NCBI RefSeq assembly: GCF_000715075.1
Contig: NC_134087.1
Coordinates: 129,043,518 to 129,107,517, forward strand
Direction: 5' to 3'
Length of the DNA stretch: 64,000 nucleotides
Source of the DNA: Nicotiana tabacum
Taxonomy: Eukaryota; Streptophyta; Magnoliopsida; Solanales; Solanaceae
Part shown: in pieces, positions 35,757 to 47,719 of the stretch
Layout: each line of letters begins with the position of its first letter
Position numbering within the stretch: the stretch's first letter is position 1
Translations under genes and position numbers: made by a program
The notes under the pieces: model-generated
Seen by the model: the letters and a program-made list of their open reading frames with translations, nothing else
Database searches by the model: none
Told to the model about the DNA's origin: nothing

Positions 35757-36510
35757 AGTTATACTAGGTTTAAACCTTGGTATTTGTTCTAGACTGTGTA
35801 CCCGAGCGGACAACTCGAGTCGAGGAGGGGCAACTTACCGGGAACCAAAAGGCCGTCCGGCTTCGTAACTTATCCGTCCTCTTTCTTATTCCAGGTATCG
35901 ACACTAACAGAATAAGGAGTCTCGACCAGCGAGCTTCTCCCCGGAGGTGAAGAGAGAAGGGTTCGGCACAGTTTATATGCAGTTCAGATAATATCAAAGC
36001 GGTAAAAGACAACATTTAGTATGTTATGTCAAAACATGTAATATATATCAGATAGTGAGGCCAAATACAACAATTATTCTAAGCTTGAATTCTTGAACCC
36101 TGAACCAGCGGTTCTGGGTCTAATTCTCCAGCAACGGTTTTGTTATACTGGGTTTATAACCTGGGTATACGTTCTAGACTGTGTACCCGAGCGGACAACT
36201 CGAGCCGAGGAGGGGGCTACGTACCGAGGACCCGCGAGATCGTCCGGCTTTGTAACTTGTCCGACCTCTTTCTTATTTCAGGTATTGACACTAACAGAAT
36301 AGGGAGTCTCGACCAGCGAGCTTCTCCCCGGAGGTAAGAAGAGAAGAGTTTCAGCACAGTTTATATACAGTTCAGATAATATCAAAGCGGTAAAAGACAA
36401 CATTTAGCACATTATGCAAAAACATGTAATAAAGATCAGATAATAAAGCCAAATATAACAATTATTCTAAGCTCGAATTCTTGACCCTGAACCAGTGGTT
36501 CTGGGTTCAT
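35757..36510 (-). repeat. 385-bp tandem duplication in the 5' leader of C
   Basis: Two diverged copies are offset by 385 bp: GACTGTGTACCCGAGCGGAC occurs near 35792 and 36177, and CGACCAGCGAGCTTCTCCCC in each. Each copy holds a hairpin (CGAG, loop TTGTCCG, CTCG on the minus strand) at 35803-35817 and 36188-36202. The leader lies between PBS and gag. Confidence 0.85.
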
Positions 36511-36512
36511 AA

Positions 36513-36530
36513 TCCCCAGTGGAGTCGCCA
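36513..36530 (-). promoter_or_regulatory. Primer-binding site of element C
   Basis: The minus strand reads TGGCGACTCCACTGGGGA, four bases inside the 5' LTR. The TGG start fits pairing with a tRNA CCA end; Ogre-type elements use tRNA-Arg. Confidence 0.85.
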
Positions 36531-36534
36531 GAGC

Positions 36535-39500
36535 TGTCACACCTCCTTTTTGTGCGCCCGTCCCCGAGGGGTTAGATGCGCGGGTGGAGTTTTTCCAATT
36601 TAAGTGACAATATTCGAAATGGGATTATTTATTTAATTCAGAGTCGCCACTTGGGAAAGGTTTGGTTTTTGGTGTCCCAAGTCACCGGTTTATCTTGAAT
36701 CCCAAATCGAGGAAATTTTCGACTTTTCCAAATGAAGTCTGCAAACCAGAAATTCTAAGTAAGGAATTCTGTTGACCCGAGGGAAGGTGTTAGGCACCCT
36801 CGAATCCCGTGGTTCTAGCACGGTCGCTTAAATTGTTATAATGGCTGAATAGCTGATTTAAATACATGTTGTGACTTATGTGCTTTTATTAAGTTTAAAC
36901 CGCTTTTATTATTATCATTTATTTATATAGAATTGCAACGTCGTGAAAATGCATCTCGAACCACGTCACAATCAATGCACCCGTAGTTGTTAACACATTT
37001 CGACTCCGTTGAGATTTGAATTTGGGTCACATAAATGTGCACCCGAATTTAAGAATGTAATTTAATTAAGTCGCGCCTAAAGAATCTAACGCGTTATTAT
37101 CTTTGGGGAAGGCAGTGGAATTCACTAAACAGCCTAGCCTGAATTCTAAATATTTATTATGATTATTTATCGAGGGCCCCGCGATTTTGCATTTTTATTT
37201 GGCGAGGCTCGTCTCTATTTTAGAAAGGATATCCTAAAGTTGCTACATTTCTAGTGTGTTTGTCTCTAAAAATAGAAGAAAAGATGCATGCTAACCTCAT
37301 TATAATGCTTTGGCCAAATCCAGATTTTTAGTTAATCATCTGATTAATTATTTACAGAGTGAAGAAACGTTGTACCTCATGAAACATACTTTTAACTTGA
37401 TAGAAGAATTATATACAAGATTGATGAAATGCTACGACTGCTGCAAGAGCTCCCTAACTCTGACTTATTTAGACAAGATTAATTAAAACTACTTATTAGA
37501 AAATGCGACTAATGATATTTGAAACTCATCCTATAAACTGCCTAATGAAACTGAAACTCAAGAATCTGAAACTGTATTATCTTTAGCTAGATTTAAAACA
37601 ACCATTTGCCCTTACATATTCAAAGCATGCTGAAAGAGCGAGTTTAGGTTAAACAATCGTATTAAATAGCTGCACATTTCATGAATTGTATTTACATCTT
37701 GTATACTACTTAAACGAATAAAATGTCGCAGTTTCAGATTGGCATAGACTTTAATTAAGTACCACCTTACTAATGTATCTCTATTAGGCTAACTGACTAG
37801 AGACTTACATATCTTAACAACATTTATATAAAAAATTCGTAAGCAATGCAACAGATGATTATAACATTCTTCAGATCTTTCGATTCAACTTTCATTGCAA
37901 CATCAGACAGATTCGAAATGTGTACCTGAGGAAATGCTTACAATGAAGAAAGTAGGGGAGTCAGTTGAGCAACAGTGCAAGCGGAACAGCAGTAACAGAT
38001 GAACAACAGCAGGACAAATTCCCAGTGCAAAAAATGCTATTTAGAGCCAATGAAAGATGGCAGAATGTAGCAAATTCCCAGCAATATAGAATCGGAATTT
38101 AACCAGAATGGATCCAGAACTGAACTGATATTACACACAACCAATAATCTCAAACAAGACTCAGGATAGATCAATATAGAACAGGCAAAATCCAGACTAG
38201 TTGAGAATCAAGACAGAGATGAAAAAATGCAGTTCCCTTCTTTTCTGTGTTAGGCCTCTCTTTATCTATTTCTGTCCGTGTGTTTTCAGATCACTCTCCT
38301 TTCCTGTTTTCTTGTCAACGCCCCTTATCAGTGTATTCCCTTCCCTCTAATGGTTCTCCCTCTGTGTGTGTGTCTATATGTGTATATGTATGTATTTTTG
38401 CTCTCTCTTCTCTTCTCTCTCCCAGTCTATCAGATCTCCTCTATCTCCCCTTGTGTCCTAATTCTGTCCCTCTTTTATAAGCCTAAACCTCAGCCCTTTA
38501 TCAGCCTGTTGGATTAATCAAATACCTCTCCCATGTGCTGCCCCTTTTCAGTTCCACTTAGCTAATTAAGTATTAACCCCATCAATATTCCCTGGCAGGC
38601 TTTCCTTTCCTATTTTATTAACTAAAAGCAAGCATGGGCAGTAGAATATATCTGACAGCATATGCTGTCAAACCATTTCTAAATCAAAAGCCCTTTATAC
38701 AGGGACCAGGCTGTGCACAATGCACATGCTGTGCACAAGTGCACATGCCATCAATTCAGATTTTAGTTACAAACCAAGCCTTAGGTTTCTGAAATCATAT
38801 TAACGACTATAATTAACAGGACTTGGTTCTTAATTGATTCAGGCAAATGTTCAACAGAAGCAACTCGATTTGTTATTGTTTGGACAGTTGAAACTAATTG
38901 ACGACACATGTCGACTCGACTATATTAGCATTAACACATACAATCGTAGCCAAAAATCAGACATTTAACAGTATCACATAAGGGGTTCATCTTGCAATGT
39001 CAAACAGAAAGGCCCTAAGAACTAAATGAATGACCAGTTACGGATTCAATTGAACATACATTTATACACACGCATTATGAAGAAAGAAACTGACTGAATA
39101 CAGAGGTCCGGCCAAGGTGGACAATAGCAGTTCAAAAACACAAAACAAAAAGTTTGGCCATGCGGACAGGCCTTTAACAACACACAAACATACGAACTGA
39201 AATAAAGAAAAGAAAATTAACTCACCTTAAAGCTTTTTAAGGAACAAATCAGAAAAATCCACTGGCGTTTGGACGGACCTTCTTTAAGGTTGAATGGACT
39301 TTTAAACGAAGTGTTTCTCGGATGAGAAACACCTCGATTAAGGTCCATTAGGCCTTAATCTCTTCAGTTTGAACAAAGCACGGAACATGCACAGGGAAAA
39401 CTAGAGTTCAAAAACTTAGATTTGGGATTCGTGTTTCCCTGGTTAGATTCGGACCAAACCAAGTATGGTTTGGTCACGAGGGGGGTCTGGGGAGTGTTTG

Positions 39501-40494
39501 GTATGAAACTGGGGTTAAACTGAGTTGATCGAGTTTTGACTCGAATCTTCAAATGAAGATTCGAGAAGGTGGGGAGGGATTCGAACTACATGGTTGATAG
39601 ATTTGGGTTCAGGATGGCAAGGGCGTTCTAGGGTGTTAAGGGGAAGGTCACCGGCGTTCATGCCGCCGGCTTCCATGGTGAAGGATACAGGGGCGGCTCT
39701 AGGGTTTGATGGGGGATGAGGTTGAAGACGGAGGCCGGGGTATTGGATAGGGGGGTAGGGTATGTTAAGGGCTTATATATGGAATGAGTAGGCGGATCTC
39801 GACCGTTAGATCAATTTAGATCTACGGTCTGGATCTGATGGCTTAAGTGGAACAGTGTCGTTTTGAGGGTAAGGGGTTTGGGTTGGTCCGGGTGGAAACG
39901 GGTCGGGTTCTTCAGTGGGTTGTGGGGAAGTGATCTTGGCCGTTGATCAATCTGAGATCAACGGCCCAGACCACACTGGATTAAAACGGTGTCGTTTAGA
40001 CACCCTGGGCATCCACTGGTGTTGGACCGGGCAGGCCTGGGTTTTGGGCTGTTTGTTTTGGGCCAATTTATTTAATAAATTGGCCCAATCCGGAAGAAGA
40101 AAGGGCCCTTTTCTCTTTTTTTTTATTATTTTTATTTCTTTCCTTATTTATTTTAAAAACAAAACTAAGCAAAAAAAATCAAATTAAAATTAAATCCACA
40201 CTCAATACAATTATTTGCACACACACTAAAGATATTTCAAAATGGGTAAAATCAAACAAAACAAAATTACGGACAAAAGGGCCTGTTTATGCCTTTCTAT
40301 GTTGCGGTTCAGATTATGCATGACACGTACACATTTTTTTTGAATTTTGTTTTAATAAAGTAAATAAATAAAAATGGGCCAAAGTCGCAAATAAATCAAC
40401 AAAGTGCCGCACAGAAATCCAAAATTGTACAGCAGGACCAATTTTTATTCTTTTGGAGCGACTGTCGCGCAAAAACAAAAATCACGTGCTCACA
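36535..40494 (-). repeat. 5' LTR of element C (3,960 bp)
   Basis: It is almost identical to 24137-28095. Most differences are transitions. It ends before CCAGT, the right target duplication. The promoter palindromes lie at about 39800-40000. Confidence 0.95.
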
Positions 40495-43400
40495 CCAGTC
40501 ATGCTACAATTGTGACTTTAAGTAACAAGTAGGCAAATAGAAGTTTTAAATATAATGGGTTTCACGTAATGGTTGCAAATAGATTAAAGTTTAAAGAAAA
40601 CAAAAGGAAGCTGAATTTTTTAGGAAATCAATTTAAAATTCTGAAAAATAAACAAGTAAAGGGAGGGGGGTGGTCCTAAGTTTACAAATAATATGGATCA
40701 CCCCACACAACATCCGGTAATCATTCCTCAAAGAGGGGCTACACAAGATGTTATCGTGTGGTCATCATATCCATATCTACCCTTTCCCACCCCGTTAATG
40801 TATTAAAGCGCGGAATAGTTTCGTTACTTATTACATGTTATTACCCGCCCCATTCATATCAGTCCCGGAGGTACTTGGGACTACTAATCCTAAAAGGGAG
40901 GGGTATGAGGTTTTGCAGTTTTAAAGGACAAAATTCTAAGGCGACAATCAAAACATATATAGCAAGTATTGGGAAAGCATGTAAATAGATACGGCTCAAA
41001 TAAACCTCCTTAAACCAAATAAAGCATATAGTTTTACAATGTCTTACACGTACTGATTAGGGTCTGATTAAACTTAAAAGGTAAAAGCAGGCTGATTTAT
41101 CACATATTTTCAGATAAAAAGTATGAATTAGACCTGCCCGTTTGTTGTAATTATCAAAGACTAGCGCAGTTATAGCTTTTACCCTAAAGCTTGCCTAGGT
41201 GTTGGGCGAAACCTATAGGCATGATATCTATTAGTTTCAGAAATAAAGCAGTAAACTGATTACAGGAAGGTTGCCAGTTTTTTACCAAGTTCTGCAGATT
41301 AAACTTAAAACGAGCGAGGCGATTCAGATTTGATTGATAGTTCCTATAGGCATATTTTCTAGGCATTGTTAATTTAAAACACTGTCATTGGCGTACAGGA
41401 ATCCTATAGGCAGGTCATCTATATGCAGTCGATTGTTTATGCCTATAAACTCATTTGCCTAGTGACAGATGCAGGTGCAAAATGCAGGAAGTCCTATAGG
41501 CATATTATCTATATGATAACACAGAAGTGCAGAAACCTATAGACATGGTCTCTATATAATGCAGAAGTGCAAAAAACTTATAGACATGGTATCTAAATGA
41601 AATGCAACAGTGCAAAACCTGAAAGAAAGATACGTGAATGCAGAAGTATAGTAATCCCATATGAACATGGTATCTACCCTTTTGCATGCACGATTGACCC
41701 TTCTTTTTTCACTAACATCCCCAATAGTTATTACAAATTATTACAGCCTAGAATGAATAAGCAAAGCAAAATTACTTCAGAAATTAAATTACAACCAAGG
41801 GGAGCCTAATTCAGACTCCAGGTCTGAAATATGAGATGAACCAACTCCAGAGATCAGGATACCAAGCCTTTCTCTTATTTGAATGTGTCAGAGTTCCCTA
41901 AGAGCCCCAAATGGACTCCAGGCAGTGCTCACACCCAAACACATACAGGATTAAGAACATAATGCAGTGTGGAAGGGCCAGCCCTCAAGTATCCAAGTTC
42001 AGAGGGAACTCAAGGTCCCAAGGCAAGGCTTACAGGAGGGGGCAGAGCTTAGAAGCTAAGAGTAAGTGTAAGTGCAGAGTTTGAAAAGGGTAAAGGGGAA
42101 GTGGTAGAGAAACATGGACAGGCTAGTGGGCATACCTAGCAATGGGAAGTGCTGGCACACCCCACAAGCCTGTTAGAACACATTGTTTTGGGAGTCAGGA
42201 TCCTCTAAGAGATCAAGTCCAGACATGAACAATAACTTGCATATTGTCATGTCATGAACTACAACTCAAATTACATAGAAGGGAATATGGGTACAGGGAT
42301 TCATAGCAGAAACAAGTTAAAAAAATTAACATGCTAATTAAACATTCAACTCTATATAGACAGTAAAGTAGACATGGATGTAAAGGCTATAAGTGAACAC
42401 ATTGGGATGATGCTGAAGCTAAAACTAGAACATACAAGTCTCAAAGAAACAAGTGAAAGAAAGCAGTAGTCTTGCAAAGCCAAAGTGCAAACAGGCAGTC
42501 AGAATGCTATGATCTTATAAATGAATCGTGAGGTTGTAAGGGTGAAGTATGAAGTGTAAAAGTGTTGAACTGAAGGTCTGTTAAAGTGCAGAAGGGTTGT
42601 GCCCTTTTATAGTGTAGAAAGCAAGCATAAATAGGTAAGGAAATAGTTTGAAAATCAATTACACAAGGTTTCCCCCTAATTAAGGGATTCTGATTTCAAA
42701 TAGGCAAAACTAATAAAGACATGGATTCATCAAACACTTTTCAAATATGCATAAAAGGGGTAAATACATAAAGGTCTATTTAAGGACAGGGGCTTGACAG
42801 CACAGGACTTGTGCAAATAAGGAAAGGAAATCATTTAACAGCCAAGAAAATTGAAAATTGAAGATTTTGTATGAATGACCCAAGTCAGAAAGATGGGAAA
42901 GATTTAAACTTAAGGAAAATCAGTGCCAATCAATTAGACTTATTAAAAGGAATGCTAAATCAATCACAGTTGGAAAACCATTCTGAAGAAAGATTCCTCA
43001 TATATAAAAGCATACAGACAAGTTAAATATGAAGAAATTTGTCATGCTATTCAGAAGAGTCTAGTGTAGGAGAATCAGAATTGTGTGCAAACAAAAAAAG
43101 TTCACACTTTGTTTATAGACCCAGAAATAATTCTGAAAGAGCCAAGGGTCATCAAACAGAACCCTAGTTAGATCACATGACCAAACTCGGAGGAAACCCC
43201 TAAATTCTAGGGTTTCCGACTCGAGTCAAATGCAGAGATGAGGAGGCAACAGGCTCAGAGATTTCCTTTCATAATCTCATGAGAAGACAAGCAGATACAA
43301 ATAATATTCGAAGCAGACAAAGCGTAGGAGCATAATGAGAGAATAGTCACGACAGTAGAAGAAACGTGTTTAAGAAAACCTTTTAGAAGGGACTTAAGAA

Positions 43401-44863
43401 GAGTTCAGTAGAAGGCAAACAAAACTTAAGAACTCAGTAGGAAATACATACAGTAGAAGAACACAAAAATACCGGAAAAGCATAGCAAAAGATCATATAG
43501 GAAGATACAGCAAGATAAACATGCGAGCATGGTACAAAACACAGTAGAAAGACAAAGCACAGAAGAACATGCGTGATAAAGGAAAACATAAGAACATAGT
43601 AGAAGAACATGCGTGGTAGAAAAGAAAACATCATAACATAGTATAGATAAATACACACGAAGAAAAGAAGAAGAAATGTCAGAGAAACATTTTAAGCTTT
43701 TCAGAAAAACCCTAAATCAGAAATAAGTGATTTTTGAAAGAAAAATTAGGAAAAACGTTTAAAAACTCAAGTAGAGCATAGATATAGAATTGATTTAAGA
43801 AAACAATAAGAGAAAACCTCGAATAGCTAGGGTTTCAGAGGAACCCTAAAGCGAAAAAGGCTTGGAAAAGGTCCGATCTGAGTCGGATAAGTCAGAAATA
43901 GGCTCATAATGCTTGGATATGCCGGAGCAAGGCCAGAGAGGCCATAGAACCTCGAATCGGAGAGGATCTGATGGGACACCATTGAGGTCAGGCCTTTAAA
44001 CTTCGAACACCAAGTTTTTAAGAGCAGAGGAAATGAGTTTAAGCCATCCATGGCCTGAGAGGCCATGGATTCCGGTGAGCTAAAGGTAGATGAAAGTAGG
44101 AGATGATTAGGGTTTCAAGAACTTTCGAGAGATTTTGAGAGATGATAGGATTCAGAGGCGGCGGTTGGTGAGAAATGGGATATGGTTGGGGGATGTTTGG
44201 AAATTAAAAAGGAAAGGGGAAATTCTGGCCGTTGATCGAAATGATCAACGGCCTGGATCAAAAGGGGAAACCGGGCGGGTTGGATAAGCGGGTTAGGGAC
44301 GGGTCATTTTAGGGATTGGGCTGGCCCGTTTGAATTTGAAATTGGGGTTAATTTGGGCTAATTTTAGGCTATAATTGAAATGAAATAGGGCTAGTATTTA
44401 AATAACCACTTTCCCTTTTATTTTTATAAAAATAGTAAAATGATTTCTGAAAACAAATTAAAAGTACTAAATTAAATAATAATGTATAAATATTAAATTT
44501 AAAATACTAGAATCAATTTTGTAATTATAAACGTAATTAAATCTTAAGATAGGCTAAAATTGCAATCATATGCAATTTAGCTTTAAAATACTAAATAAAT
44601 TTGTAAAAATGCGTAAAAATTACCTTAGCTATATTTTGGTATAAATGTGAGAATAAAATAAGTTATTCACCAAAATGATGATTTTGGAAATAACTATTAG
44701 TTTTTGTACTGCTAAAATGGGCAATAAATTGATTTAATTTTTTTTTTAAAAATTAGGAAAAAATACTAAAACACTTGGGCATATTATATATGCATATATA
44801 TATATGCTATTTTGAAAGTATTTTGCATATATAAAATGCATAGGAAAAAATTGGGTATCAACA
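40495..44863 (-). repeat. 5' LTR of B, portion right of C
   Basis: It continues the LTR interrupted at 24136 and matches 11165-15510. It ends TGGGTATCAACA on the plus strand. The next bases GCTGCCCCTTTTTACCC (44864-44880) match the PPT region of B rather than element A. Confidence 0.9.
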
Positions 44864-44880
44864 GCTGCCCCTTTTTACCC
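44864..44880 (-). other. Extra PPT-like sequence outside the 5' LTR of B
   Basis: The minus strand reads GGGTAAAAAGGGGCAGC directly before the LTR. The true PPT of B at 15511 reads AGGTAAAGAGGGGCAGC. A PPT should adjoin only the 3' LTR. Confidence 0.65.
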
Positions 44881-45500
44881 GAAAAGTTTCTCACCCCCAG
44901 AACTGAATCAATGGTAGGAGTCTCTGTACTGGCATTTATCACGAGAGTCCAAATAAGAAAGAAAATCCTTCACAGCCATCTGCCGGGTTTTCGAAATATT
45001 AAACCACCCTACTATGAACATAATCCGTCGAACCTCGCCACTCAATCCGTGGCATTCCCGGCATAGCCAACATTGCCGCCTTAGCGCAATAGTCCAGAAT
45101 AACACGACACGGAGACAACCAGTCTATACGCAATATCACATCCAAAACCTAACATACCAAGCAACAAGGATACACTCGGGTCTCCAAACCTCCCAATAGT
45201 TACCACACAAGACCAATGTACGCGGTTCACAACCACAACCTAACCTGTCTATGAGAACTCCCAGTCTCCAAATCCATATAGCACACGGATCACCATATCT
45301 GATCCCAACTCTACCTGAATATGCAACACACCTCTAATACCCAAACATCCATGAGAGGTACTCCTATAATTCTTCTGTACCACCAAGCAAAGTCGAATAT
45401 CAGCAGTCGATCCAACAAGAGATTGTCGCAATACTAATGAAGTATCATCAATCTCAATCAAATTGTCCTTTTCTGAAACATAAACCCCTGTCAAGTCAGA
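44881..45500 (-). pseudogene. Chromovirus protease remnant (element A)
   Basis: The minus strand contains DWLSPCRVILDYCAKAAMLA and MPRIEWRG, the segment after the active site in chromovirus protease. A stretch equivalent to the protease-RT linker follows (SVLGVRNFS at about 44885). Stops and a frameshift interrupt it. It joins across B to the RT start at 10939, with about seven codons missing at the junction. Confidence 0.6.
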
Positions 45501-47701
45501 CCAATTAGTAATACCATTTCCTTAATCATTTGAAACTGCCCGTGCTGCCTAAGAATTTTATGACCTTCCTTTTTAGAACTGAACCATAACCTTACACACG
45601 CAAATCTCAATCCTCCACAACATATCGTATATACCATTTCATCCTAGGATAATATGAGAACTTCATCTCCCTTCTAAGCCACAAGCAACTATGTACTCAA
45701 CTAACTAAGAACTTTCCATTGAGCCCATCTGGAAGAAAATCATTATACATCATATGCTCTTCATGCCAGTAGAAAATATACACCTCCAAATCATGGTAGA
45801 AATCATCAAGAACTCTCCAACTCCATTTTGCACAAAACTAAAACTGTCAGGACTGAATCCTTCTAACTCCACCAAACTACGCAGGCCACTTAACCCAAGA
45901 GCATTGCCGCGAAACACCTGTAGAAGCTTTTTACCTCGTAAGCATCCAAGGAACTAATCATATCCTTACCATACCGATCCGGCCTACTACCAAGCTATCC
46001 CATCTATCCAAGTTCCTTCTGATTTACCTTCAACTTGATACTTCTTCTTGCTATAACACCACCATTGCTCAACCCAGACTCACCACACGAGACCCAAGTA
46101 TAAAACCACACCGTCTAAGGCTCATAAGCCACTGAGTACTCTATTAAATATTCCCAAAAGCACCACGTTCAAAATACCTACCCCGAAGAGACTTCCTACG
46201 AATCCAGAACCATTACCTTCCTAATACTGATATATAGAATCCCATAATTGATATAGAAATGATACAAGTCTTGACACCCTCCAATGCAAACCCCAGTTTC
46301 TAGCCAAATTATACACTAGAGAATTTCCAATTAATTTTTTTTGGTAAAATCTTGAACTCATTAGGATCATTCTCGAGAATCATCCACTCCACTCAAACCT
46401 CAGTTATACTGATCAAATAAACTGCAACTGGTGCCTCATTAGCATTCCGACACCGCAGAATGTAACCTCACCTTAATGCAACCAAGAAACTTCATGTTCT
46501 ATGCACGACACATTCTTTACCAATGACCACTCAAGACATTCCGTGATTCTCATACACCTATGAAGCATGACATAACCTTTATTGAAATTTCCTTTACTCG
46601 AGCTATCCTCGGTCTCAATCTCCGTAATCCATAACTGATTCACCAGCACGCCTCAAACTAGAACCAGCATAGCACATAACCGTGCAATCAACTAATCAAT
46701 AGCATACTCCCCCACTTGGTTCGAAGATATAGATCAACACACACGCAATAACTCATAATGTGTATACTCTATTACTGCCATAATACAATAGTGAGATTAA
46801 ACCCAATCCTTCATCAGCTCGTGAAGCACAACCCATCTAGTACTTTAAATCTTTTGTAAATCACACATCCACCCTCGTAACAGTTAAACCCACTCTCTTA
46901 AGCAACCCAAATTTAAATTTGCAACACATATATTTCACTTGTAAATGAGATCTTCAAATAGACAACATAAGGATCACACAACTTCAGAACACTTCGCAGG
47001 GGATAACCCACCCGCTTCGCCTCAAACTAACATTTCTGTATACCTTCCACCGTTATAAACATTACGCAGTCACTTAATCTTCCTGAGTCTGAACTCATAC
47101 CGCAACATGAAATTTACTTCACTCCCAACTAGAAAACATGAGAAGGTTCTTCACACGCCCATAACTCGGGGCTATACCTCAAATCAATATGGAAATCAAG
47201 CACCTAATAGTTCTTCTATCCTCCATCAAACACTTCTCGTCGCTTTCAAATCATATGAATACATCTCGCAATCATAACATACTCATCGCATATCCATCCA
47301 GCCATCACTTCTACTAATAGGGACACTACCGAACATATAAGTTCAAAAACATGTACGCACACAATCAACACCTCGGTGCTCAAGCTGCAGGCAAAAACTC
47401 AGCCTCAAGTCCTCCAAACTGGCCCAACATCCACACAGAGAGATCACGTCTCGCCTCTCGATTAGGGAATCACAAGCCATCGATGCACATTTGATACTGA
47501 GCGCTCATGCACGCATACGAATGTGTGGAAGGAATTCAAGGAGTTACATTACAAGATAAATCAAGGACACACGATAAGAATTCAAGAATGTTAAATTTTT
47601 CCTAAAGGTTCTGTAGCCTCCCAAGGATAAGTACAGGCGTCTCCGTACCAATCCGCGAGACTCTACTAAACCTGATCATGACTCGTGAGACCTATGTATC
47701 C
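45501..47701 (-). other. Degenerate 5' internal region of A
   Basis: I find no recognisable gag domain on the minus strand although gag is expected here. The last 150 bp before the PBS look like a normal 5' leader. The region is either a badly decayed gag or replaced sequence. Confidence 0.5.
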
Positions 47702-47719
47702 TAGGCTCTGATATCAACT
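47702..47719 (-). promoter_or_regulatory. Primer-binding site of element A
   Basis: The minus strand reads TTGATATCAGAGCC directly after the LTR end. It resembles the initiator tRNA-Met site TGGTATCAGAGC with a few changes. Confidence 0.7.

Larger units (their letters stand above)
24137..40494 (-). mobile_element. Element C: young gag-only Tat/Ogre-type LTR retrotransposon (16.4 kb)
   Basis: Two nearly identical LTRs (24137-28095 and 36535-40494) flank an 8.4-kb interior. The target duplication is CCAGC (24132-24136) and CCAGT (40495-40499). The homologous uninterrupted site is visible in the other LTR of B at about 11161-11172 (TTCCCGGCCATG). PBS and PPT are both present. The interior has gag and the integrase tail but no protease, RT or RNase H, so the element is non-autonomous. 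Confidence 0.95.
10940..44863 (-). mobile_element. Element B: Tat/Ogre-type retrotransposon with ORF1, carrying nested C
   Basis: LTRs lie at 10940-15510 and 23909-44863, the latter split by C. On the minus strand the LTRs start TGTTGATNCCC and end GGGCRCGACA. The PBS is at 23888-23905 and the PPT at 15511-15525. Internal order on the minus strand is leader, ORF1, pol (no gag or protease), hairpin motif, minisatellites, hairpin motif, PPT. B is inserted in element A at the protease/RT boundary. No target duplication is visible, and the right end carries extra PPT-like bases. Confidence 0.85.
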
